This document shows, in pieces, positions 1 to 6,540 of a stretch of DNA of 8,173 nt. Each line of letters opens with the position of its first letter. Position 1 is the stretch's first letter. The notes under the pieces were generated by a model. The model was given only the letters and a program-made list of their open reading frames with translations. It was not told the DNA's origin and searched no databases. The position numbers and the translations under genes were made by a program. Origin of the DNA: Acidimicrobiia bacterium (lineage in GTDB: Bacteria; Actinomycetota; Acidimicrobiia; Acidimicrobiales; Acidimicrobilacustridaceae); the NCBI GenBank assembly GCA_016462055.1, contig JAEMTX010000040.1:1-8173 (forward strand), given 5' to 3'.

Positions 1-814
1 CAGGAACTCCGGCGTTGATCGCTTCGAGACAAGCTTCAACTTTCGGGATCATTCCACCCGAGAGCACCCCATCGGCGATAAGGCCTGCAATTTCCGATGG
101 TGTGGTTTGCGCAATAAGGCTGGATTGGTCGTCGACATCACGCAACAAGCCAGCGATATCGGTGAGATAAATGACTTTGGTGGCACCGAGCGCGCCGGCG
201 ATCGCACCGGCAACGGTGTCGGCGTTGATGTTGTACGACTGACCACTGAGATCAGCACCGATGGTGGAAACCACGGGGATGAGGTTCTGGGCCAAAAGTG
301 ATTCGACGATGGCGGGATTGATATTGGCGACATCGCCGACGAAACCAAGTTCGGGATCGCGCCGATTGGCCTCGATGAGCCCTCCGTCTTCACCCGAAAG
401 TCCGACGGCCAACGCTCCGTGCGTATTGATCGACGCGACGATGTCGCGATTGACCTTGCCCACGAGCACCATGCGCGCCACGTCGAGTGTGTCGGCATCG
501 GTGATCCGCAGACCATCTTTAAATTCAGATTTGATGCCAAGCCGCGCCAGGAGATCGCCGATCTGAGGTCCGCCGCCGTGTACGACAACAACCCGAATGC
601 CAACCGAGTGCAACAGCACGATGTCGGCCGCGAAAGATTCCGCCAACGCCGAGTCGGCCATGGCATTGCCGCCATATTTTACAACGATGGTTTTTCCCCA
701 GAACTCACGAATGAATGGCAGTGCTTCGATGAGAACTTCAGCCGTGGCCATTGCCGGGCCAGCATGTGATGAGGGAGCCGATGCTCCTGGCTTCTTTGCG
801 TTGTTCGCGCTCAT
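1..814 (-). CDS. argB: N-acetylglutamate kinase, C-terminus cut off by window edge
   Basis: This enzyme phosphorylates N-acetylglutamate with ATP, the second step of the acetylated arginine pathway, in the cytoplasm. The 271 visible residues show amino-acid-kinase motifs in order: VKYGGNAM (45-52, catalytic Lys46), VHGGGPQIG (78-86), GLSGEDGGL (138-146), NINADTVAGAIA (195-206), LTDIAGLLRD (217-226) and SGGMIPKVEA (252-261). Perhaps 25 C-terminal residues lie beyond base 1. The helix before the first motif (about 24-40, AEVLIEALPFIREFWGK) resembles the N-terminal helix of arginine-inhibited hexameric kinases, which E. coli ArgB lacks, so feedback inhibition by arginine is a fair inference. The ATG chosen overlaps the argJ stop as ATGA. 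No good Shine-Dalgarno is visible, which suits translational coupling. A second in-frame ATG at codon 22 (751-749) also lacks one, so the first 21 residues are the least certain part. Confidence 0.96.
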   Translation of the reverse strand, partial: MSANNAKKPGASAPSSHAGPAMATAEVLIEALPFIREFWGKTIVVKYGGNAMADSALAESFAADIVLLHSVGIRVVVVHGGGPQIGDLLARLGIKSEFKDGLRITDADTLDVARMVLVGKVNRDIVASINTHGALAVGLSGEDGGLIEANRRDPELGFVGDVANINPAIVESLLAQNLIPVVSTIGADLSGQSYNINADTVAGAIAGALGATKVIYLTDIAGLLRDVDDQSSLIAQTTPSEIAGLIADGVLSGGMIPKVEACLEAINAGVP

Positions 815-1974
815 GAGGTGCCCATGTTTTCGTCGATGTATGCGTGTGAAAGATCGTTGGTGAGAATTGTTGCTGTGCCCGCGCCAAGACCGAGATTGGC
901 AACGATTTCTAGGTTGCGTCCCGACATGTGTTCAGCGACGGCTGCGATGTCGTGATCGGCATCGATGGCACCACGACACACCGTGATTCCGCCGTAGGAA
1001 ACCGAGAAGGTTGAAGGATCGAAGTCGATGCCGCAGGAGCCAAGATCACTGGCGATACGACCCCAATACGGATCACATCCGTACCAGGAGCACTTCACCA
1101 GATTGCTTCTAGACACGTACCGGGCACCGATAAGCGCTTCAGCGTCAGATGCTGCACCGGTGACGGTCATGCGAACCACTTTCGTCGCACCTTCGGCGTC
1201 GGCACACATCTGTGCAGCGAGACTCGCGCACGCCTCGGCGACAGCGGAATTGAGGGCGTTCTCGTCAACAGGACCAGCTAGTCCGCTGGCAAGCAGTAGG
1301 ACTGTGTCGTTCGTTGAAGTGCAACCATCGACATCGAGGGCATTGAACGAATCCGCAACTCCGTAAACAAGTGCTGCTTTAAGTTGCTCGGGCGTGGCAG
1401 CAGCATCGGTCGTAAGTACTGCGAGCATCGTGGCCATGCTCGGCGAGAGCATCGCCGCTCCCTTGGCCATTCCGCCGACGACAAACCCATCGCCTTCCAC
1501 AACAACCTGCTTGGCCACAGTGTCAGTGGTCATGATGGCGGTTGCGGCCGTCTGCCCGCCATCTGCAGAACGGGCTGCCACGACCGACGGGATGCCGGCG
1601 GTGATGACATCGATGGGCATGGGAATACCAATAAGCCCGGTAGAACACACGAGGACTTGCTGCGATTCGATGCCAAGCGCGGACGCAACCGCTTCGCACA
1701 TCGCTTCGGCATCATCAAGGCCTTGTTGGCCAGTGGCCGCGTTCGCGTTGCCGCTGTTAAGGACAACAGCAACGGCATGACCGGCGGTGGCTTCGAGATG
1801 GGTTCGCGTGGTGATTACCGGAGCCGCAGTCATCTTGTTGCGTGTGAACACGCCTGCAGCCGCGACGGGTTTCCCATCGGCAGTTGCCACGAGAGAAAGA
1901 TCGGGATTGCCCGATGCCTTGATTCCGGCAGCAACTCCGGCTGCAACGAATCCGGGTGCAGCGGTGACGCTCAT
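811..1974 (-). CDS. argJ: Ornithine acetyltransferase (ArgJ), possibly bifunctional
   Basis: ArgJ moves the acetyl group from N-acetylornithine to glutamate, which recycles it in the cyclic arginine pathway; some members also use acetyl-CoA. The 387 residues are normal length. The precursor cuts itself before the Thr of the ATML motif, here Thr182 within SMATMLAVLTTDA. Also visible are STGLIGIP (111-118, oxyanion-hole region), FNALDVDGCTSTNDTVLLLA (210-229), EGATKVV (261-267) and the C-terminal LTNDLSHAYIDEN (371-383). The ATG at 1974-1972 overlaps the argC stop as ATGA and begins MSVTAAPGF. An ATG 21 codons further upstream would run 67 bases into argC and adds residues unlike the family, so it was rejected. 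The 3' end overlaps argB in the same way. Whether it is monofunctional or bifunctional cannot be read from the sequence; no argA is present in this window. Confidence 0.97.
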   Translation of the reverse strand: MSVTAAPGFVAAGVAAGIKASGNPDLSLVATADGKPVAAAGVFTRNKMTAAPVITTRTHLEATAGHAVAVVLNSGNANAATGQQGLDDAEAMCEAVASALGIESQQVLVCSTGLIGIPMPIDVITAGIPSVVAARSADGGQTAATAIMTTDTVAKQVVVEGDGFVVGGMAKGAAMLSPSMATMLAVLTTDAAATPEQLKAALVYGVADSFNALDVDGCTSTNDTVLLLASGLAGPVDENALNSAVAEACASLAAQMCADAEGATKVVRMTVTGAASDAEALIGARYVSRSNLVKCSWYGCDPYWGRIASDLGSCGIDFDPSTFSVSYGGITVCRGAIDADHDIAAVAEHMSGRNLEIVANLGLGAGTATILTNDLSHAYIDENMGTS

Positions 1975-3020
1975 GGGTAGACCCCAATCGAAGAGAGGCC
2001 GGTCGCTTCGGGGATGCCAGCAAGGATGTTGGCGCACTGCACGGCCTGGCCGGAAGCACCCTTGGTGAGGTTGTCGATTGCTCCGATCGCAACGATGTGG
2101 CCCGTCCGTTCGTCGGCTCTCACCGTTACATGTGCCGTGTTTGAGCCCAAGCAGGCTTTTGTCGAAGGAGAACCGTCGGTGACGACAACGAATTGTTCGT
2201 CGGCGTAGAAATCTTCATAGATCTCGAGCAACTGCTCGGTAGTCTGCGAACCAGTCGGCTTCAAGTAGCAGGTGGCGAGCATGCCCCGATTCATTGGAGC
2301 TAGGTGAGGCGTGAAAAGTACAGACACGTCGGAACTCTTCGTTGACGCCAAAGTTGCGATGTTCTGTTCAATCTCGGGCGTATGCCGGTGATTCAGCAAG
2401 CCATACGCTGTGTAGTCCTCGTCGACAGTGCAGAACGTTGTATTTGGTTTCGGTGGCCGACCGGCGCCTGAAACGCCGCTTGCAGCGTCGACGACGATGC
2501 TGTCGAGATGCACAAGACCGTTTGTAATAAGTGGCGCGATCGCGAGTGACGTGCATGTCGGGTAACAACCCGGAACAGCTACCGCTGACGCACCGACGAT
2601 CTGGGACCGATACAACTCGGGCAATCCGTAGGCGAACTTCGGAAGTAACTCGGGACAAGGGTGAACATCTCCGTACCACTGCGGATAGAGAGCAGCATCC
2701 TGCAACCGAAAATCGGCAGCGAGATCGACAACCCATTCCACGTTTTCGACAAGCGTCGGCATAAGCGCTTGAGAAGCTCCGTGCGGCAGCCCACAGAAAA
2801 CCAGATCGACACCGTCGAGCAGTGATGGTTCGAAAAGCTTGAACTCCACATCGGCATAGGCCGCCGAAAGACTTGGGTAGAGATCGCCAACCGCAACCCC
2901 CGCTTGGCTCTCCCCCGTCGCGAACGCGAGGTCGAACTCAGGATGGTTGGCGAGAAGCCGAAGAAGTTCCGCCCCGGTAAAGCCCGAAGCGCCGAGAATG
3001 CCTACAGAAGTCACCTGCAC
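1971..3020 (-). CDS. argC: N-acetyl-gamma-glutamyl-phosphate reductase
   Basis: This enzyme reduces N-acetylglutamyl phosphate to the semialdehyde with NADPH, the third arginine step. The 349 residues fit the family. They show the Rossmann dinucleotide motif GASGFTG (10-16), the catalytic cysteine in VPGCYPTCTS (Cys152), an active-site histidine in HRHTPEIEQ (probably His213), and the NLTKGASGQAVQ segment (317-328) near the C-terminus. The spacing of Cys152 and His213 equals that of Cys158 and His219 in the mycobacterial enzyme as I recall it. It heads the argCJB group and follows a 63-base gap holding a probable ArgR operator. The start is GTG. A second GTG two codons in (3014-3012) would give MTSVGILG and is nearly as good. 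Neither has a clear Shine-Dalgarno, so the exact start is uncertain by two residues. Confidence 0.97.
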   Translation of the reverse strand: MQVTSVGILGASGFTGAELLRLLANHPEFDLAFATGESQAGVAVGDLYPSLSAAYADVEFKLFEPSLLDGVDLVFCGLPHGASQALMPTLVENVEWVVDLAADFRLQDAALYPQWYGDVHPCPELLPKFAYGLPELYRSQIVGASAVAVPGCYPTCTSLAIAPLITNGLVHLDSIVVDAASGVSGAGRPPKPNTTFCTVDEDYTAYGLLNHRHTPEIEQNIATLASTKSSDVSVLFTPHLAPMNRGMLATCYLKPTGSQTTEQLLEIYEDFYADEQFVVVTDGSPSTKACLGSNTAHVTVRADERTGHIVAIGAIDNLTKGASGQAVQCANILAGIPEATGLSSIGVYP

Positions 3021-3024
3021 AACT

Positions 3025-3058
3025 TACATGGTGATGCATCACAATGCAAGATTATGCA
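3025..3058 (-). promoter_or_regulatory. Probable ArgR operator (ARG-box array) before argC
   Basis: Read on the minus strand, TGCAT occurs at 3058-3054, 3048-3044 and 3038-3034, followed by the related TGTAA at 3028-3024, giving exact 10-base spacing. The centre is the inverted repeat TGCAT-TGTG-ATGCA (3048-3035). The flanking 14-mers TGCAT-AATC-TTGCA (3058-3045) and TGCAT-CACC-ATGTA (3038-3025) are weaker versions whose centres are 20 bases apart. The E. coli ARG box has the same layout (TGAAT, four bases, ATTCA), with paired boxes about 21 bases apart; TGCAT-type half-sites are known from Streptomyces ARG boxes. The array sits between the pheT stop and the argC GTG, as expected for arginine repression of argCJB. 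CATAAT (3056-3051) inside it could be a -10 element, but I see no convincing -35. Confidence 0.72.
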
Positions 3059-3083
3059 AAAGGGACTGAACCGGCCGCTTTCC

Positions 3084-5450
3084 TCAGCCTCGGAGAGTGG
3101 CTCCTATGGCGCCAAGTGCCTCAACCACCGAGCGCTGAACGCCGCCGATGTCGTCATCGGTCAGGGTTCGATCGGGGGCCTGCAAGCGCAAACGGTAGGC
3201 CAGACTGCGTCTCCCATCGGGGATCGGGTGGCCCCGGAAGACGTCGAAGAGGCTCACGGTCACCAGCAACGGGCCCGCAGCAGACCGGACCGCTGCTTCG
3301 ATCGAAGCCGCGGGCTCAGCACTGTCGACCTCGAAGGCCAGATCGAGGTCACTCGAGGGATAGCGGCTGATGTGGTGATAGCGGTGTTCACCATGGGGTG
3401 CAGCTAACGCCACACCGAGGTCGAGCTGCAACCACGCAACGCGCTCACGCAGACCGAGCGCATCGAGGACACCTGGGTCGATCTCGCCAATCTCTCCGAG
3501 TTGCTCTCCCCCACGACGCAGCACGCCACTGCGGCCCGGATGGAGTCCGGCCGGAGGCGCCGATTGGTCGATAACAACATCGTTGAGGCCGAGGGTCTGG
3601 GCAAGTAAAGCCCAAACATTGGCAGCAGCTGTTGCGTCGCGACCAGCGAGAGCGACCGCCAGATGCTCACGCTCATCGGGAAGAGTCTCGCCAGATGAGG
3701 GAAGGGCAAAAACTTTGCCTAGTTCGAATAACGCAACACCATCGGTGCGATGCGATTCGTTGTAGGCAATGGCCTGCAACAATCCAGGACGAAGCGACGT
3801 ACGTAGGACGCTTTCCTCAGCCGCGAGCGGATTCGTGACCGTGACCGCTTCAGGCGGAAGTCCACAACGAGCGAGATCACCTGGAGCGAGGAACGGAAGC
3901 GGCATTGCCTCATGAATTCCGAGGCCAACAAGGACCTGTCGGATGCTGCGGCGATCGCGCTGAATCGGTGTCAAGGAACCCGTATGAGCGGAGGTCGGCG
4001 CGCGGCCGAGGATTTTGCTGTAGCCGTAATGGCGGGCAATCTCTTCGATGACGTCGGTTTCATTCGTTGTATCGGGGCGGAACGTCGGAACTGTGACAGT
4101 GAGAACATCGTCCTCTCCTCCAAGTTCACAGACGAATCCGATCGGAGTGAGAAGCGAGATGATCTGCTCGGTTGAAATATCTGTTCCGAGAAGTTGATTG
4201 ACGCGTCCTGTTCGCACACGAACCGCTGGAGTTGGTGCAAGTTCGCCGTTGACGGTGACCGAACCCTGAACAAGACGCGCTCCGGACGGGGCCAGCAATT
4301 CAGCAAGCCGGCGAGCAGCGAGATCAACGATGGCAGGATCGACGCCTCGCTCGAAACGAGCAGACGCTTCGGAACGAAGGCCCATGAACTTTGATGAGCG
4401 GGCAATTGCCATCGGCTGCCACCACGCGCATTCGAGCAGCACAGTTGTGGTGGTCTCAGAAATTTCGGTCGAGGCCCCGCCCATAACGCCAGCGATTCCA
4501 ACCGCTGAATCGCTTGCATCGGCAATGACGCCATCGCGACCGCCGGTGAGGGTGCGTTCGACGCCGTCGAGGGTGGGGATGGTTTCGCCATCGCGTGCCC
4601 AGCGGACTCGGAGCGCTCCACCTGGAACCTTTGCGAGGTCATAGGTGTGATTGGGCTGGCCCAGTTCGAGCATCACGTAATTGGATGCATCGACCACATT
4701 GTTGATGGGGCGCATACCCAAGGCGCTGAGGCGATCGGCAATCCAGCGCGGAGAAGGTTCAATCTTGATGCCGTCGATAACTCGAATGTGGAAAAGGCCA
4801 CAGAGATCCGGGTCGATGATGTCGACCGACGCGATCGAGCCTGTATCACCCGCTTGCTCCTCAACGCTGGGTTCCGGGATCGCGAACAGCAGACCGAGTC
4901 GCGCCGCAAGGTCGCGCGCAACGCCGGCAACCGACATTGCATCGGGACGATTGGGATTGATTTCGAGATCAAACAGAACATCGGGCGTGATGCCAAGCGC
5001 TTCGACAATGGGCAGGCCTAGTGCGAGCGAAGGATCGAGAATGTAAATACCGGAATGGTCTTCGCCAAGAGCGAGTTCGCGCCCTGAGCACAACATTCCG
5101 TTGGACCATTCGCCGCGCATTTTGCGACGAGCGATTTCCATGCCATCGGGCATCGTGGTCCCGAGGGTGGCTAAAGGAACAACATCACCAACGGTGAGGT
5201 TGGTTGCACCGCAACAAATCTGAAGGGCCTCACCATCGCCAAGATCGACGTCGACGAGTTGAATCTTGTCGGCATCGGGATGCGCGCGAAGGTCTAGAAC
5301 CTTGACTGTGACGATGCCATCGAGGCCTTCACCGATGCGCTCAATGGATTCAACCGCCATACCCAGATCGCTCATGACATCGCCGAGCGCAACGGGATCG
5401 TCGCCCGGGAAGGGAGCGAACTCCTGCAACCACGACAGCAGCACCTTCAT
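3084..5450 (-). CDS. pheT: Phenylalanyl-tRNA synthetase beta subunit
   Basis: The beta subunit pairs with PheS in an alpha2-beta2 enzyme that charges tRNA-Phe and hydrolyses misacylated Tyr-tRNA-Phe. At 788 residues it is full length. Domains in order: EMAP-like tRNA-binding OB fold (about 40-150; PHPDADKIQL, LQICCGATN, SNGMLCS); NPNRPDAMSV (165-174); B3/B4 editing domain (about 215-385; NNVVDASNYVMLELGQPNH, GIAGVMGG, GLRSEASARFERGVDP); B5 domain (about 405-475; TFRPDTTNETDVIEEIAR); the catalytic-like core (about 485-680; NPLAAEESVLRTSLRPGLL, ALFELGKVF); and the C-terminal FDX-ACB anticodon-binding domain (about 694-788; SRYPSSDLDLAF, LFDVFRG, RTLTDDDI). In the editing pocket Ser360 stands where E. 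coli has Thr354, a conservative change. The ATG overlaps the pheS stop as ATGA, so the two subunits are probably translated in step. Upstream GGAG lies 11 bases away, a weak ribosome site. Confidence 0.98.
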   Translation of the reverse strand: MKVLLSWLQEFAPFPGDDPVALGDVMSDLGMAVESIERIGEGLDGIVTVKVLDLRAHPDADKIQLVDVDLGDGEALQICCGATNLTVGDVVPLATLGTTMPDGMEIARRKMRGEWSNGMLCSGRELALGEDHSGIYILDPSLALGLPIVEALGITPDVLFDLEINPNRPDAMSVAGVARDLAARLGLLFAIPEPSVEEQAGDTGSIASVDIIDPDLCGLFHIRVIDGIKIEPSPRWIADRLSALGMRPINNVVDASNYVMLELGQPNHTYDLAKVPGGALRVRWARDGETIPTLDGVERTLTGGRDGVIADASDSAVGIAGVMGGASTEISETTTTVLLECAWWQPMAIARSSKFMGLRSEASARFERGVDPAIVDLAARRLAELLAPSGARLVQGSVTVNGELAPTPAVRVRTGRVNQLLGTDISTEQIISLLTPIGFVCELGGEDDVLTVTVPTFRPDTTNETDVIEEIARHYGYSKILGRAPTSAHTGSLTPIQRDRRSIRQVLVGLGIHEAMPLPFLAPGDLARCGLPPEAVTVTNPLAAEESVLRTSLRPGLLQAIAYNESHRTDGVALFELGKVFALPSSGETLPDEREHLAVALAGRDATAAANVWALLAQTLGLNDVVIDQSAPPAGLHPGRSGVLRRGGEQLGEIGEIDPGVLDALGLRERVAWLQLDLGVALAAPHGEHRYHHISRYPSSDLDLAFEVDSAEPAASIEAAVRSAAGPLLVTVSLFDVFRGHPIPDGRRSLAYRLRLQAPDRTLTDDDIGGVQRSVVEALGAIGATLRG

Positions 5451-6484
5451 GATGGGAACTGCTCCAAGAATCGAACATCGCCGGTGTACATCTCGCGAAT
5501 GTCATCGACACCGTGACGCATCAGCGCCAGACGATCGAGACCGAACCCGAATGCGAATCCGGACCATTCCTCGGGATCGAGGCCGACATTGGTGAGCACC
5601 GTTGGGTGCACCATTCCGCAACCACCAAGTTCGAGCCAACCGGTTTGTCCGCATGTGCGGCAACCGTTTCCTTCGCAGAAAACACAATTGATGTCGTATT
5701 CAGCGGAAGGTTCGGTGAATGGGAAATAGGGAGGACGCAAGCGCGAATGGATCGAGCCACCGAAGTACGCACTCGTGAATGCCTCGAGAGTTCCAGCGAG
5801 ATCGGCAAACGAGATGTTGCGATCGACGACAAGCCCTTCGATCTGATGGAAGACGGGCATATGCGAGGCGTCGGCGGTGTCGCGTCGATACACGCGACCA
5901 GGCATGACCGCATAGATAGGCGGTTCGCCGTCGGTCATCACACGGATCTGCACTGGCGAAGTATGAGTTCGAAGAAGAACAGTTTCGGGATCGCCGAGAT
6001 CGACATAAAGCGTGTCCCACATTCCGCGCGCGGGGTGCGCTGCCGGAATATTCAGCGCTTCAAAGTTGTACCAATCGGTCTCGACCTCTGGACCCTCGGC
6101 GACGGTGAACCCCATGCCGATAAAAACATCGACGAGCCGGTCCCATGTTTGTGTAACCAGATGTAGCGATCCGCGCTCGGGAAGTTCGAGAAGTTCCGTG
6201 AGATCGAGTTGCTCGGTGGCAACCATTGACGCTCGCTCGGCGCTCTCAAGATCGCTTCGGCGAAGAGCGAGCACGGCCTCGATGGAGTCGCGCGCATCGT
6301 TCAGCGCAGACCCCGCGACCTTTCGGCCTTCGGGATCGAGACCACCCATACCCTTCTTGAGAAGGGTGAGCTCACCCTTCTTGCCGAGCAGGTCAGCCTC
6401 GACGGCGCGCAACTCGTCAACAGAACTTGCGCCGGCGATCAGAGCAGGAGCCGCGGCTGCGATTCGGGTGATGTCGTCGATCAT
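5447..6484 (-). CDS. pheS: Phenylalanyl-tRNA synthetase alpha subunit
   Basis: This is the catalytic class II subunit that forms phenylalanyl-adenylate. The 345 residues comprise an N-terminal coiled-coil arm that contacts tRNA (about 1-95) and the catalytic domain. Visible landmarks are GFTVAEGPEVETDWYNFEALN (125-145), HPARGMWDTLY (150-160), the motif 2 loop GRVYRRDTADASHMPVFHQIEG (196-217) and motif 3 GFGLDRLALMRHGVDDIR (313-330). Ala311 in GFAFG matches E. coli Ala294, which sets amino-acid selectivity. Four cysteines (267, 270, 275, 278; spacing C-x2-C-x4-C-x2-C) form a knuckle before WLELGGCGMVHP, as in many bacterial PheS proteins. The ATG overlaps the stop of a possible 19-codon frame upstream as ATGA. 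A weak AGAAGG lies 11 bases before the start. pheT follows with another ATGA overlap. Confidence 0.98.
   Translation of the reverse strand: MIDDITRIAAAAPALIAGASSVDELRAVEADLLGKKGELTLLKKGMGGLDPEGRKVAGSALNDARDSIEAVLALRRSDLESAERASMVATEQLDLTELLELPERGSLHLVTQTWDRLVDVFIGMGFTVAEGPEVETDWYNFEALNIPAAHPARGMWDTLYVDLGDPETVLLRTHTSPVQIRVMTDGEPPIYAVMPGRVYRRDTADASHMPVFHQIEGLVVDRNISFADLAGTLEAFTSAYFGGSIHSRLRPPYFPFTEPSAEYDINCVFCEGNGCRTCGQTGWLELGGCGMVHPTVLTNVGLDPEEWSGFAFGFGLDRLALMRHGVDDIREMYTGDVRFLEQFPS
6350..6381 (-). repeat. 22-bp perfect palindrome plus repeated arm inside pheS
   Basis: Bases 6360-6381 form a perfect palindrome centred on GAGCTC, with arms AGAAGGGTGAG and CTCACCCTTCT. On the mRNA strand the segment ACCCTTCT (6367-6360) can pair with AGAAGGGT before it (6381-6374) or with an identical AGAAGGGT after it (6357-6350), so two hairpins exclude each other. 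It covers pheS codons 35-45 (KKGELTLLKKG). That region is conserved in PheS and rich in lysine and glycine, so protein constraint explains at least part of the pattern. Confidence 0.6.
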
Positions 6485-6540
6485 CGGAGGATGAGCCTTC
6501 TAGCCACGGAGGGGTGGGTCCAATTCATTTTGCGACTCAT
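6481..6540 (-). CDS. Possible 19-residue ORF bridging methyltransferase and pheS
   Basis: The 52 bases between the methyltransferase gene and pheS are spanned by one reading frame, MSRKMNWTHPSVARRLILR followed by a stop. Its ATG (6540-6538) overlaps the methyltransferase TGA as ATGA, and its own TGA (6483-6481) overlaps the pheS ATG as ATGA. The product would be very basic, with no phenylalanine, so it is not a classical Phe attenuator leader like E. coli pheM. It contains adjacent AGA-AGG arginine codons, and AGAAGG could also serve as a weak ribosome site for pheS. I see no good Shine-Dalgarno for the ORF itself. It may only keep ribosomes moving into pheS by translational coupling, or it may be chance in a 52-base spacer. 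No known family is recognised. Confidence 0.3.
   Translation of the reverse strand: MSRKMNWTHPSVARRLILR

Noticed and set aside
49..675. 208-codon minus-strand frame within argB
   Set aside because: It overlaps argB in another frame; the argB frame carries all the kinase motifs, and this one is Ser/Arg/Pro-rich noise.
1384..1980. 198-codon open frame on the plus strand opposite argJ
   Set aside because: It lies wholly antisense to a clear argJ, has low-complexity Arg/Gly/His-rich sequence with no recognisable motif, and is what GC-rich codon usage produces on the opposite strand.
1975..2037. Upstream ATG extending argJ by 21 codons
   Set aside because: The extension lies inside argC and encodes residues unlike the ArgJ N-terminus. 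The ATG overlapping the argC stop gives a normal start.
3024..3029. ATG-TAA start-stop pair just before argC
   Set aside because: It falls in the last half-site of the operator array and is explained by that motif. A minimal start-stop element cannot be supported without translation data.
3021..3083. Intrinsic terminator after pheT
   Set aside because: CGGCCG pairs with itself but is short and has no following T-tract in a fitting position, so read-through from pheT into argC remains possible.
5513..6166. 217-codon open frame on the plus strand opposite pheS
   Set aside because: Antisense to conserved PheS motifs throughout, with no domain and no ribosome site. It is treated as a shadow of pheS.
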